A stretch of 64,000 nucleotides of DNA from Quercus robur (Eukaryota > Streptophyta > Magnoliopsida > Fagales > Fagaceae): the NCBI RefSeq assembly GCF_932294415.1, contig NC_065543.1, forward strand, positions 42,430,277-42,494,276, given 5' to 3'. The notes below the pieces were generated by a model, which saw only the letters and a list, made by a program, of their open reading frames with translations, was not told the DNA's origin and searched no databases. Of the stretch, positions 1-10,620 are shown piece by piece (within the stretch, counting starts at the first letter, position 1; each line of letters opens with the position of its first letter). The translations under genes and the position numbers were made by a program.

Positions 1-719
1 AGTTGTGGAATACTGGAATATAGTGGAAAGGGAGAAAAAAGAAAAGAAAAAAAGAAAGAAAGAAAGAAAGAAGATGTGTGATGGGGGCAATATGGTGTAG
101 TTGGTTGCTATTTAAAAGAGGGGTAGAAGTGTATAAAAGCATGACTGAAACAACATTTTTTCATAAATTAACCCAGTTTTCTTCCCAATTTGGAGAAAAA
201 ACATTTTGGTGGGATGGGGAGAAAACACCCGGGCCCCACCACTTTTTTTCCCTCCCCCCTCCCAACCAAACAACCATTAAAATGTCAGTTCTCCACTTTT
301 CTCTTCTAGATTTTCCATCCTTCCTAAAATCTTTTCAAACAAACATACCCTAACTGTACCATTAATTAATTACTCACTCTGTCTATTCTCTTTATAAGTT
401 ATAATAAGCCAGACTCACATTATAAGTTATAATGGGTCAGACTCACACACATTGTACTCTACAAAGTTTTGCAACATTTTTAGAAGAACAAAAAAAAAAT
501 CCAGTACAACCACACACACAAACACAAATCATATAAATCAGAATGGAGAGAGATTCAAAGTTATAGACAAAATACATAAATGCATATGGAGGAAGAGAAA
601 AATCAAATGAGTCACTAACTCACTAGGTTAGAGTGCACAAATTATTAGGCAAGCCATAGCACATCAACCCTATTTTATAAAGTAAGGACACGTTTAATAC
701 ACTAAATGAAAATTATGGT
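1..719. other. Intergenic, no gene seen
   Basis: AT-rich DNA with a GAAA-rich tract at 35-72. An imperfect direct duplication of about 29 bp containing TTATAAGTTATAAT...CAGACTCACA lies near 395-450. I see no coding sequence with family resemblance; the short open frames have no recognisable motifs. Confidence 0.6.
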
Positions 720-1668
720 ATAAATGGTAATCTTTATTACTAAGAATAAAGTATGTTGTAATGGAACAACTAAACCTTATTCATAAGTTATATATCCTAG
801 AAAATAATATTTTTTAAATTTGAGAGTGAGATGAGTTTTGTTTTGAAGATTTTTTATTTTTATAATTGTTATGTGCATATGGAAAGTTTGTTTATTTGAA
901 AATATATAATTTTATAAATTATTATAACTATTAAGTAATAACTATTACAACCACTATAAAAATGAATGATTATTTCTCATTTCAAAAATAGTTATTTATA
1001 AGAAATTATCATGCCTTGTAATAAAAATATAATCAAATTTCGAAATAGTTTAAACCATAAGAATAGCCATTATACATTATAGTACTTGTTAGAGTCTACC
1101 AAACATGCTCTAAGGAAAATAAAACAAACAAACAAATTTAATCCAGCCACTTTAATCAGTCATTTGTCTAAAATTCTTCATACCTAATTGGTCATTTTGT
1201 CACAAATTTGGAATGGGTTCACAACCCACATTTTTTTTCTTGTTTCTTTCTTTCAATTTTTTAATGCCATGTATTGGACTTATAATTTGTTTTTGTCTAT
1301 ATCACGGAATGGGTTTAAGACCCGTGTATCTCCTGTATTGCGGATTAAGCTCAGGGCCCATGCTTTTTCTTCCAAGGATCAAGGGTCATAGCCTACATCG
1401 ATCATTTCTGTCATCTCTCATCGAATGGATCTTCCCAATAGTAAAAGATCATATTTACACAAATTGAATCATGGGAAAAAATATCAATTACAAGATCGTC
1501 AAATTATTTGGGCCATTACAACACAATCATTGCGATCTATTCTGCAATAACCAACTAATGCAACAAACGAGCCCTGCACCACACCAGTAAAATTAGGAGG
1601 ACACAACACACCAAGATACAAACAAATAGAGTAATAGGGAAGTGTGTCCTTAGCCAACTCTAAACACT
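720..1668. repeat. Duplicated SDR 3' flank (copy of 34870-36130)
   Basis: This block aligns by eye, in the same orientation, with the sequence leading up to the 3' end of SDR3. Shared stretches include GGAATGGGTT, CATGTATTGGACT, CTCCTGTATTGCGGATTAAG (CTCTTGTATTGCGGATTAAG in the other copy) and GCGATCTATTCTGCAATAAC. It ends exactly where the SDR remnant begins. It contains no gene of its own and marks an old segmental duplication. Confidence 0.75.
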
Positions 1669-1766
1669 AAACCCACCATCTACCACCAAATTATGGGCAG
1701 TGACTCAATGACAAACAGGGAATCCTCGGAAGTAAGAAACACCACAGCTTCAGCCACGTCCTATGG
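1669..1766 (-). pseudogene. SDR 3' remnant (fourth paralogue)
   Basis: On the minus strand this stretch reads the C-terminal end of the SDR family found elsewhere in the window: a DVAEAVVFLTSEDS-like stretch (NVADAVVFLASEDS in SDR1-3), then, after a short insertion and frame change, an HNLVVD-like stretch. Only about 30 codons remain. Homology stops near 1766, so the catalytic part is missing. The adjacent flank at 720-1668 is collinear with the flank of SDR3, which supports a decayed gene copy rather than chance similarity. No function is expected. Confidence 0.8.
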
Positions 1767-1829
1767 CACAAGTCATTAGGCAAGCCCATACCTCCCCCAT
1801 TTTGCAAAGTCAGAAAAATGAGATTTTAT

Positions 1830-2700
1830 TTTTATGGCCCGCATATCTCTTATATTGCGGATTGAGCTCAAGTGTCAAGTCTCTAGCTTTCCCTACAAAG
1901 AATCAGGCTAATAGCCTACACTATTTCTGTCATCTTTCATCGAAAAAAAAAAAAAAAAAGATAGAAGAAAGAAGATCATATTTATACAAACTGGGTCATG
2001 GGGGGAAATACCAGTTGTAAGATAGTTAAATTATTTGGGCCATTACAATCATGAGGCTCATACGGAAATCTTAGAAACTCAATTCTTGATGGGAAAATTT
2101 TTCATTTTGGGTTGGCCACTAAAGACATAAGGCCCACTTATGTTTCTTGAAATGCTCAAACTTTAAATTGTTAGGAATTTATCTTAAATTCTAGAACTTG
2201 TGAGATGCAAAAATAGGGAAAATTTGTGCAACCAAACAATACACCACATATAAGATTTATGTGGCTTTACAATGTGCTTACATCCATGAAAATGCAACAT
2301 TTTTTATTATGCCAAAGGGAAAAATAGGGAGGCAATAGTACAATTTTCAATACATCAATCCAAAAATGAGCCAAAATTTATTCTATTGGCCCAAGCCTTC
2401 ACTCCATGGTTAACTAAGCCTCACAAATCATTTCATTAATTTAAAATTGTAATGCTTTCAAGTCGAGTGAGGTCACAAATTGAACCAAACACAAAATCAA
2501 GCTCCACATAACCCAACATAAATTGCTCTTAAAATTAACAAGTGTGGCAACTAAATACAAAGTTAATACCAAGTGGCATATTTTAATCATCCAGTATTCT
2601 CAAACAGTAAAAAGGTAGATAAACAACATCTTAATCACGTCAGAGATCTCAAATGGACTTGATACACTGTCTTTGTTTCTTATGTTAACCATATTATCGA
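1830..2700. repeat. Duplicated flank block (copy of 60780-61850)
   Basis: The block shares long near-identical runs with 60780-61155 and 61640-61850, including TTATTTGGGCCATTACAATC and ATGAGGCTCATAC. The copy near 61 kb has since gained a SINE and a MITE. The start of the block also resembles 1320-1500, so this flank has itself been duplicated locally. No gene is seen. Confidence 0.7.
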
Positions 2701-3119
2701 AAAAAGTGAGTATTTATTTCATTTTCAAAACTTTCATCTAATAATAATAAAAAATAATAAATAAATATACCAAAAACAACAAAGATGAACTAACAACAAA
2801 GAAATAGACAAAAATAAAGAAAATAGCCATGTCAGCGCACAAAAACAGAAATACAATCCCAATAGTTTTATCTTTTTGGTTTAAAAAAACAGATAAAAGA
2901 TGACCAGGACAATCACTATTTACTCCCTGTCGGCCATTTGGTTTTGCTTAAAGCTTACTGCATGCGTATTTTTACACGTGGTCCCCTCCTATATTTAAAG
3001 TGTTTGAAATAACCACATGGCAAATATTACTTATCTAAAAAATTCACATTGAATGGGAAAAATAGCACATTTGTCATGACTTATCTCAAAAATTCACATT
3101 TGAATGGGAAAACTCTGAG

Positions 3120-4140
3120 TTTAATTTTAAAATTAATATGACTTATTGACTGTCCTAGAAAAAAAATCATTTCTGACCATCCTAAAGAAAACCTTGAACA
3201 CCCTAATTAAAAATTTGAGTCCATTCATCTCAAAAAAAAAATTAAGTCCATTAATAATAAAATTTAACCCTTCCACAACTTTGGTCCGTTGAAGGTTAAT
3301 TTTAGTAATTTGCATTGAAAACGTATTTTTAGATCAATATCTTAATTGTCAAATCAAAATTTTATCAATTATTTTATTGTGATTTTTTAAATTGTGTTTT
3401 CAAAAGGCTTGTTTTAAAATCGTTATTTTTAAAAAATGAATACAATTTTTCAAACAGTTAATCTATTAGTACTTGCTTTAGTCTTTAATTGAATTTGTTA
3501 TATTTGTGTGGTACATTTTGTACATAATGCATATGCACTAAAAAATGTTTGGATGCTTTATTAAACATGATTAATGTAATGGTTGAATGCCTAAGTTAAA
3601 TATATTAAATGAACTTATAGTTTATGCTTTATTATTTTGCTAGCACTATAGACAAATTTCTTATAAGGAAATAAATTGTATTGTAAGATTTATCTTATAA
3701 GTAAATTCGTATTGGCTTGAATAATTTTCTTTAGATTCTAGGATATGAGAAAGGGTCTCATATTTTCATTTTAATGGTCTAGATATATAAGAAGAGCATA
3801 TTTAGAAAGAGGTTCATAATACCTCTTAGCCATGATTTCTCTATATAATATAGATAGATAGATAGTGGAGCGTTCTATCAATTCAATCCTTATGAGTTTA
3901 AAAAATATAAAAATTGGTTGGAACAAATCATAAAAAAAATGATGATGCATTTTGTTTATATTGTTACTTATTTAGGAAATATGCTGATAGATGAATGATT
4001 GCTTAATTATTTGTATACATTAAAAAAGATGTAACTGATAACATTAATAATGAAGTTATCATATAACTATTTTAAAATATGAAAACTCAAAAAATGAAAA
4101 TTTTAAACTTAACGTATTTGCTTTTTTTTTTTTTTTTTTT
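3120..4140. repeat. Duplicated flank block, direct and inverted copies present
   Basis: Positions 3730-4140 match 17440-17876 in direct orientation, including the GATA run, TGGAGCGTT and TTGGTTGGAACAAATCAT. Most of 3120-4110 reappears as its reverse complement at 31480-32520. No coding sequence is seen. Confidence 0.75.
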
Positions 4141-4159
4141 TGAGATGTCAATATATTCA

Positions 4160-4160
<1 letters not shown>

Positions 4161-4201
<41 letters not shown>
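4161..4201. repeat. (TTA)n microsatellite
   Basis: About 13 uninterrupted TTA units follow a poly-T run. Read on the minus strand this gives a spurious poly-Asn open frame. The corresponding spot in the SDR2 unit (28078-28095) also holds a short TTA run. Confidence 0.95.
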
Positions 4202-4202
<1 letters not shown>

Positions 4203-4528
4203 AAATCGAAGTTTCCTAATAACCACTTTAAAGAAAATTTCTTGAGTTGCTACTGGAAAAATTGCACCACTAGGGCATTCTAGGTTTGGAACAAAAACTA
4301 CTATAAATTTATAACACCAGAACACACTTATTAACATTTTTCAATACTCAACACCAGAACACTATTACAGACTTTAAAATAGTTCAAGTTATTTCATTAT
4401 TGCATCTAATAAGGTCATTATGCAATAACCAACTTAAGCAACAAACGAGCCCCGAGCCACACCGGGAAATTCTTGCATGTGCCCAGTGTATGAGACTTAT
4501 TATGACGCCCTGACATATTGGACCCACA

Positions 4529-5527
4529 CAGGGGCGGAGCCACATAGTGGCTTGGGGGGGCCGAGGCCCCTGCAAAAAAAAAATTTTTCCCATTAGCCTA
4601 TGAAGAAAAAATAATTAGGCCCCCCCAACCTTAGGCAGCCGGCCCCCCCTCCCAATTTCTCACCCATTCTCCCAGGCCTCAATCAAAAATTAGTAACATC
4701 CTCAGATTAAATAAAAAAAAAAAAAATTATCTGTTCTACTTTCAAGCAAAAAAAAAAAAAAAAAAAACCCAAAAAAATTGAACTAAAATCTGAAAAAAAA
4801 AAAAATCACAGAGAAACCCACGGCAAGCTAAGCCCACGGTGAGCCCAGTAGCTCGCTCACGGCAAGCCCAGTAGCTCGCTCACGGCAAGCCCACGCATTC
4901 TCAACCGTGAAAAAAAAAAAAAATATTACAGAAAATCCAACCATCACGTCTCAACCGTGAAAAAAAAAATATATATATTACAGAAAATTCAACCATCACG
5001 TCGCTGGCAGAGAAATCAAATCGATGGCAGATACCACAATGCCCGATACTGCCTATACAGAGCAAATCAAGCTCAACAGCAAACCAAACTCAACACTCAA
5101 CAGCAAACCAAAACAGAGAGAAACACAACGAACACAGAGAGACAGAGACAGAGGTTTTTATCTAAAAAAAAAAAAAATTCCCAAATACACAAATAAAAAC
5201 CAAACCCCAGCAAACCCACGGTCACGTCGCCGCGACGCCGCAGCTCGCTCGTCGTCGCCGTCGTCGCTCGTCCCTCATCGCAGATCGGAGATCGGCCTCT
5301 GCTCCGGTGCTCCCTCCGGCCCTCCCTCAAGGGTATTTCTCTCTTTTTCTCTCTTTTTCTCTCTCACTGTCACTAAAATGAAAAATGGAACGAAATCTTT
5401 GTAGATCGTCGACGCCAGACGGTAGATCGGTCATCACTCATCGCCGTCGGAGATCTGCCGTTGACTAGTTGCTTCCTCCGCTCCGGCTCCGGCTCCAGCA
5501 GTCCGGCCCTCCCTCAAGGTTTTTCTC

Positions 5528-5559
<32 letters not shown>

Positions 5560-6292
5560 AGTCTCTCTCTATCTCACCGAATGCTTTAGAGTTTATGATG
5601 TTTATGAATCCTGTTCAGTTCTGCCTAGCCCTTTTATTCTTTTAGCTTTAATATCATCTCACATTCTCAATCATTCATTGGTTGATTTTTTTTTTTTTTT
5701 TTTTTTTCCTGTTTGTCTTTATCTTATCCGGTTATTCCTTATTGTTGGACAATGGTCAATGGTCAATGTGTTAGTTTTTAGTGTAAACCAATATTATTAA
5801 ATAATAATTAATATTTATTCAAAAGTTAGTAATTAAATTATTAGCTATTATTTATTGCAAATTTTTAAGAATTGTTTAATTATTTATTGCTATATTTTAG
5901 GAATTGTAACAAAGGATATGTTATGCTAAAATTAATGACAAATAAATTAAAACTATATTGCATAATTACCAACTAGGATTAAAGCATTATAATTAATGAC
6001 AAATAAATTAAAATAATATAATTTATTGTTATGCTAAACAACAATAATTAAAGTTATATAATTAAATTAACCAATACATTATAAAAGATAAATTAATTAA
6101 ATTATTTGAGGGGTTATTATTAATTAAAGTTGTATTAAAAATGGGTTGACTGTTTAAATTATAGTAAAAATTTTGTTTTTTCCTTGAGTATGAATAATAT
6201 TCATATAACTAAGCAAAAATTTCTAATTAAAATTTTATTTTTTAAAATTCTTTTCAGGTTAATTGAGTCATATTCTTAAAGTTAAAAGAATT
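4529..6292 (+). promoter_or_regulatory. hAT 5' region with leader and probable first intron
   Basis: This stretch holds imperfect repeats of CACGGCAAGCCCA and CTCAACCGTGAAAA (4820-4960), a CpG-rich patch (5220-5480) and a CT microsatellite (5533-5560). A plausible intron runs from CTCAAG/GTTTTT at 5519 to TTTTCAG at 6257, ending 35 bp before the transposase ATG. A leader intron is common in plant hAT transposase genes, but splicing here is inferred. Confidence 0.45.
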
Positions 6293-8713
6293 ATGAGCAA
6301 ACGAAAAACAATTGATGCATTCTTTAAGAAAAAAGATGTTAGCAATTCAGAAATTAGGACACCTGTGGCTGTAGAAACAAATGTTAATACTTCGATGCCT
6401 GATGAACACACCTCCAAATGTCCAAAACTTCAATCTGAAGAGATAGATCGTGATCCAGGAACACGTAAACAAATATGTGAATTTCCTATCAACAAACAAG
6501 ATGAAATTCGACGAGCTTATCTCATAGAAGGTCCATACCAACCTGAAAATATAGTCTTTCCATACAATGATGATACTCATCGTCGTCGATTTCAACCTTC
6601 ATGGTTTGTTTCACATAAGGATTGGTTGGAATACTCACCTACAACGGATGCATTATATTGTTTTCCTTGCTACCTTTTTAGTAAGAAACCAATAGGTCGT
6701 CCCGGATCAGATGTGTTCATTTCAACAGGTTTTAATAATTGGAAAAAGGTGAAAGATGGAATGAATTGTCCTTTAATTCGTCATGAAGGGAAAGAACCAA
6801 ACTCTCCACATAAAAATGCTGTGAAATGTTGCGAGGATTTACAGAATTATTCACAACATATTGACAAGCTAATTGAGAAACAAACGTCAAAAGAATTAGA
6901 GAATAATCGGTTGCGGCTCAAAACCTCAATAGAGTGTGCTCGATGGCTAGCATTCCAAGCTTGTGCTTTTAGAGGTCATGATGAAAGCCTTGATTCAAAA
7001 AATAGAGGCAATTTTATTGAATTGATAAAATTGACATCAACTTTTAATGACAAAGTAGCTAGTGTTGTCTTGGAAAATGCTCCTGGAAATGCCAAATATA
7101 CATCACCCACAATTCAAAAGGAGATTTTGCATATTCTTGCTAATAATGTGCGAAATGCTATTCGTGAAGAAATTGGAGATGCAAAATTCTGCATTCTTGT
7201 TGATGAAGCTCGGGATGAGTCGAAGAGAGAGCAAATGGCCATCATTTTGAGATTTGTTGATAAAGAAGGTTTTATTAAAGAGCGTTTTTTTTATGTTGTG
7301 CATGTTAGAGACACTACTGCATTGACTTTAAAGAATGAGATATGTGCTGTCCTTTCTCGTTATAACCTCCACATTGAAAATATTCGAGGTCAAGGATATG
7401 ATGGGGCTAGTAACATGCGTGGTGAATGGAATGGATTACAAGCTCTTTTTCTTAAAGATTGTCCATATGCTTATTATGTACATTGTATGGCTCATAGGTT
7501 GCAATTAGCTCTAGTTACAGCATCTAGAGAAGTAAAAGATGTTCATCAATTCTTTGATCATTTGGTCAATATTATCAATATTGTTGTTGGTTCTAGTAAG
7601 CGTAGTGATGAATTGCAACATGCTCAAGCAGAACAAGTTGAGAATATGATTGCTTCTAATGAAATTGAGACTGGAAGAGGTGCAAATCAGATTGGTACTT
7701 TGCAACGAGCTGGAGATACTAGGTGGGGATCTCATTTTCAATCTATTTGTAGTTTGATTAAAATGTTTGATGCTACTTGCAAAGTTATCAACACTATTTC
7801 TGAGGAAGGAGCTAATTATAAACAACGCGGTGATGCCGAGGGAGCTTATCAGGTATTAACATCATTTGAATTTATTTTAATCTTGCATTTGATGAAAGAG
7901 ATAATGGGAATTACTAATGTTCTTTGTCAAGCTTTGCAACAACAATCTCAAGACCTTTTAAATGCCATGCATTTAGTTTCAACTACAAAATCACTTATTC
8001 AAAAGTTGAGAGATGATGGATGGGAGCCTTTACTTGCTAGTGTTATATCATTTTGTGAGCAACATGAAATTGATATTCCTGATATGAATGCTCGTTACAC
8101 TAAAGGTCGAGGTAGATATCGTCGTCAAGATGACAATTTAACAATGGAACATCATTTTAGAATTGGCATATTTACAGTTGCAATAGACTTTCAATTGCAA
8201 GAATTGAAAAGTAGATTTTGTGAGCTAACAACGGAACTTGTCATTCTTAGTTCAGCTTTAAATCCCAATGATGCTTTTAGATTATTCAAGATTGTTGATA
8301 TATGCAATTTGGTTAAGAAATATTATCCTCAAGATTTCACTGAACATGAACAAGAACTTTTGGAGTCTCAATTGCGACATTATGAGCTTGATGTGATAAA
8401 ACATCCAGATTTTCAGAATATGAGTACAATTTCCGAGCTATGTAGGGGATTAAAAATTTCAGGAAAGTCTCAAATATATTTTTTGATTGATAGACTTATT
8501 CGTCTTGTGTTGACCCTTCCAGTTTCTACAGCAACTACAGAACGAGCTTTCTCAGCTATGAAGTTGTTAAAAACAAGACTTCGCAATAGAATGGAGGATG
8601 AGTTTTTGGCAGATAATATGATAATTTATATAGAGAAGGAAATTGCAGGGAATTTCACTATAGAGATGATAATGGATGAATTTTATTCCATGAAAAATCG
8701 TCGTCAGGCATGA
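6293..8713 (+). CDS. hAT transposase (TTF zinc finger, DUF4371, hAT dimerisation)
   Basis: This 806-residue transposase excises and reinserts the surrounding element in the nucleus. I chose the ATG at 6293 (MSKRKTIDAFFKKK, the typical start of this family); the frame is open upstream only through a non-ATG codon next to a likely splice acceptor. In order: a basic N-terminus; a TTF-type zinc-finger region at about 97-130 with CFPCYLF; a DUF4371-like central region; catalytic-type acids D304 (LVDEARDES), D370 (GYDGASN) and E750 (TTERAFS); and a C-terminal hAT dimerisation domain (about 735-790). No internal stop or frameshift is seen, and the length is normal for this group. The stop codon coincides with the start of LTR-like DNA, so the last one or two residues may not be original. 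Confidence 0.93.
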   Translation: MSKRKTIDAFFKKKDVSNSEIRTPVAVETNVNTSMPDEHTSKCPKLQSEEIDRDPGTRKQICEFPINKQDEIRRAYLIEGPYQPENIVFPYNDDTHRRRFQPSWFVSHKDWLEYSPTTDALYCFPCYLFSKKPIGRPGSDVFISTGFNNWKKVKDGMNCPLIRHEGKEPNSPHKNAVKCCEDLQNYSQHIDKLIEKQTSKELENNRLRLKTSIECARWLAFQACAFRGHDESLDSKNRGNFIELIKLTSTFNDKVASVVLENAPGNAKYTSPTIQKEILHILANNVRNAIREEIGDAKFCILVDEARDESKREQMAIILRFVDKEGFIKERFFYVVHVRDTTALTLKNEICAVLSRYNLHIENIRGQGYDGASNMRGEWNGLQALFLKDCPYAYYVHCMAHRLQLALVTASREVKDVHQFFDHLVNIINIVVGSSKRSDELQHAQAEQVENMIASNEIETGRGANQIGTLQRAGDTRWGSHFQSICSLIKMFDATCKVINTISEEGANYKQRGDAEGAYQVLTSFEFILILHLMKEIMGITNVLCQALQQQSQDLLNAMHLVSTTKSLIQKLRDDGWEPLLASVISFCEQHEIDIPDMNARYTKGRGRYRRQDDNLTMEHHFRIGIFTVAIDFQLQELKSRFCELTTELVILSSALNPNDAFRLFKIVDICNLVKKYYPQDFTEHEQELLESQLRHYELDVIKHPDFQNMSTISELCRGLKISGKSQIYFLIDRLIRLVLTLPVSTATTERAFSAMKLLKTRLRNRMEDEFLADNMIIYIEKEIAGNFTIEMIMDEFYSMKNRRQA

Positions 8714-9094
8714 TTTGATTCGGTTGATGACCCGACCTGACCCGAATAATGGAAGATTTACTGAGGCTTAGTCCATGGAGCGGAGGCTTGGGCCGACAAA
8801 AATTTTTTGGCCCGTTTTGTAACCCATTGTGAATCCTGTGCGCAGGATATAAAAGCTGTTTTTTTTGGTGATTGGGGTTTTGTCTTGTTGTTGTTTTTGA
8901 GAAAGAAAAACACTGTAGCCGCACATTGTAATTTTCTTTGATAATAGTGAAATCCCTGCAACTCTGTGGACGTAGGCAAATTGCCGAACCACGTAAATAC
9001 TGTCTTGTGCGTGTGATTGTTTTACTTTTGGCGTTTTGTTTTTTCTATTTTTTTTGTTTCTCACAGGTTTGAAATTTCGGTCGAATTCCCAACA
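8711..9094 (+). mobile_element. Solo copia-type LTR at the hAT transposase stop
   Basis: This matches, in opposite orientation, the solo LTR at 45540-45911. Shared runs include GACCCGACC...GAATAATG, GAGGCTTAGTCCATGG, GTAGCCGCAC and GACGTAGGCAAATTGC. The 3' end CCCAACA is intact, but about 27 bp of the expected 5' end are missing, and I see no clear target duplication. It begins at the transposase TGA, so it either supplied the stop or inserted directly beside it. Confidence 0.75.
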
Positions 9095-9218
9095 TGTTCA
9101 AGTATATAATAATATATAAAAGTTGATAATTTTGTATCCAATAGACTTAAAAATTATATTTGGTATATCTCTGTTACAACCCGGCCCCCCCAAGCACGTA
9201 TTCCTGGCTCCGCCCCTG

Positions 9219-9354
9219 GACCCACAGATACACCTAGCGTATAAGACACCACACCGGTGAAATTAAGAGGACACAACACACAAATAAACAAACATATAGT
9301 AATATTCTAAGTTCTATAACATTGGTAATGCATTACTAGCCAACTCTTAAACTG
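9219..9354. repeat. SDR1 3' flank resumed after the hAT
   Basis: Sequence collinear with 28439-28576 downstream of SDR2 (ACACCTAGCGTATAAGACACC, AATAAACAAACATATAGTAA). It probably contains the SDR1 3' untranslated region; no polyadenylation site can be fixed. Confidence 0.7.
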
Positions 9355-10149
9355 TTAAGATTTGAACCCAGCATCTACCACCAAATTATGGCCAGTGACA
9401 AATTGGGAATCCTCAGAAGCAAGAAACACCACAGCGTCCGCCACATTTTTGGGCATTAGCAACCCACCTTTCAAGTACGAAATTGACTCTTGCATCTTAC
9501 CTACCTCCTCATCATTCCACCTCATCGTGTCCTTCACTATTGGCGTCCCAACTAACCCTGGTGAAACACAATTCACACGTATCCCATATGAACCCACCTG
9601 CAGGCTCGCCGACCTCACCAACCCTAACACTGCATGCTTCGACATAGTATAGTCGACAATGCCATAGGAACCAACACTTGCCGACACGCTCGCTGTGCAA
9701 ATTATGCTCCCCTTCACGTGCCCTTCCACCATCGCCTTCACCGCGTGCTTCACACACGCCACCATCCCGCGGGCGTTCACCGCCATGAGCTTGTCGTAAG
9801 CCGACAAGTCTATGTCGAACACGCTCTGCTCACGCGTGTTGGTCGCTCGACCTATGCCCGCATTGCTGAACATGATGTCGAGGCATCCGTACTTATTGAC
9901 TGTCGAGTCTACCAACGTTCTCACCTGTTCCTCGTCGCTGACATCGCAATGAACATAGCTGCATATGTTGAGGCTGATGGATGCAGCGACGCTTTGGCCC
10001 ATTTCGTCTTGGACGTCCGCGATAACGATGGCTCTTGCGCCGTGAGTGGCGAATTGGCGAGCCGTGGCTTCGCCTATGCCGCTTGCTCCGCCAGTGACTA
10101 TGGCCACCTTGCCTTGGAGCTTGTTCTTTGGCGTTGTGGAGTCTGTCAT
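9355..10149 (-). CDS. SDR1, short-chain dehydrogenase/reductase (SDR110C-like)
   Basis: A 264-residue NAD(H)-dependent oxidoreductase of the classical plant SDR group that includes xanthoxin, isopiperitenol, borneol and secoisolariciresinol dehydrogenases; the substrate cannot be told from sequence. Visible motifs: cofactor glycine motif TGGASGIG at 19-26; Asp45 after the second strand, which favours NAD over NADP; CDV at 68-70; SNAG at 95-98; and catalytic Asn125, Ser154, Tyr167 and Lys171 (YTMSK). The single exon has normal family length. It is almost identical to SDR2 except around the active-site Ser-Tyr segment (153-168) and the substrate loop (199-224). No targeting peptide is apparent, so it is probably cytosolic. 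The hAT element lies 136 bp past the stop codon, and a unique insertion sits directly above the TATA-like box. Confidence 0.93.
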   Translation of the reverse strand: MTDSTTPKNKLQGKVAIVTGGASGIGEATARQFATHGARAIVIADVQDEMGQSVAASISLNICSYVHCDVSDEEQVRTLVDSTVNKYGCLDIMFSNAGIGRATNTREQSVFDIDLSAYDKLMAVNARGMVACVKHAVKAMVEGHVKGSIICTASVSASVGSYGIVDYTMSKHAVLGLVRSASLQVGSYGIRVNCVSPGLVGTPIVKDTMRWNDEEVGKMQESISYLKGGLLMPKNVADAVVFLASEDSQFVTGHNLVVDAGFKS

Positions 10150-10205
10150 TTCGCTTGTTTGTGTAAATCAGGTGATTGAATATCTTTGCTATGTCAAAAA
10201 GGCTA

Positions 10206-10213
10206 ATTATATA
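10206..10213 (-). promoter_or_regulatory. Putative TATA box of SDR1
   Basis: TATATAAT on the minus strand, about 57-64 bp before the ATG. The same motif stands at the same distance from SDR2 (29437-29444). SDR3 lacks it. Confidence 0.5.
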
Positions 10214-10480
10214 CATGTGCCCGTTTGGATTGGCTTGCTACGCGTCTGCGTTTGAGATTCACGTTTCTTTCTTTCTTTCTTTTCTTTTTTTTTTTTTTTT
10301 TTTTTAGCGTATATAAACAGTAAACACATCGTTTATGCACATGGATTTACCAAATGGGGACAAAGTATACTCTTCATACACTACTCCTTGAACTTACCAC
10401 CGCTTTATTCAAAAAAAAAAATATTAAAAATGAGTTATATTTTCAATTTTTAATAAAATAAACTGTATCCAGAAGTACCT
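10214..10480. mobile_element. Insertion in the SDR1 promoter, TE-like, ends unclear
   Basis: The SDR2 upstream sequence runs straight from TTATATACAT into a TTAATCTTTCATTTGTTATG-like stretch. In SDR1 about 267 bp intervene, starting GTGCCCGTTTGGATTGGC and containing a long poly-T tract and GCGTATATAAACAG. The CCCGTTTGGATTGG start is typical of plant MITE ends, but I cannot find a matching inverted end or target duplication. Confidence 0.55.
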
Positions 10481-10620
10481 ACGTTGATCTTTCATAGGTG
10501 ATGTGCTACTTTTAGCCAACTACTACCAAGAAAGGTTGTCCGACTCTGGTCCCATACAAAAGTATGGGCACGAGTATTGACTACTCTCATTAAACTACTT
10601 ATAATATAGCGAAAACTTTA
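10481..10620. repeat. SDR upstream flank (copy of 42560-42675)
   Basis: Shares GGTTGTCCGACTCTGGT, AAGTATGGGCACGAG and GATTGACTACTCTCAT with the DNA upstream of SDR3, and GTGCTACTTTTAGCCAACTA with SDR2. Conserved upstream sequence that may include promoter elements. Confidence 0.7.

Larger units (their letters stand above)
4529..9218 (+). mobile_element. hAT transposon (Tip100/ZMYM-like), complete
   Basis: The element starts with CAGGGGCGGAGCCA and ends with its exact 14-bp inverted complement, and is flanked by identical 8-bp target duplications GACCCACA at 4521-4528 and 9219-9226. Eight-bp duplications are the hAT hallmark. The paralogous flank of SDR2 has an uninterrupted site at about 28438-28446 (GGACTCACAGAT), which confirms both ends. 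Subterminal GCTTGGGGGGGCCG-like motifs occur at both ends. Inside are a G+C-rich leader, a probable intron, an intact transposase and a solo LTR. The element is 4690 bp long and could be autonomous. Confidence 0.95.

Noticed and set aside
4059..4337. Open frame with a poly-Asn run on minus
   Set aside because: It is the (TTA)n microsatellite read on the other strand.
9634..10179. Open frame of 181 codons on plus opposite SDR1
   Set aside because: Shadow of the G+C-rich SDR1 codons; no family features, and the minus frame has the full SDR motif set. The same applies to the opposite frames at SDR2 and SDR3.
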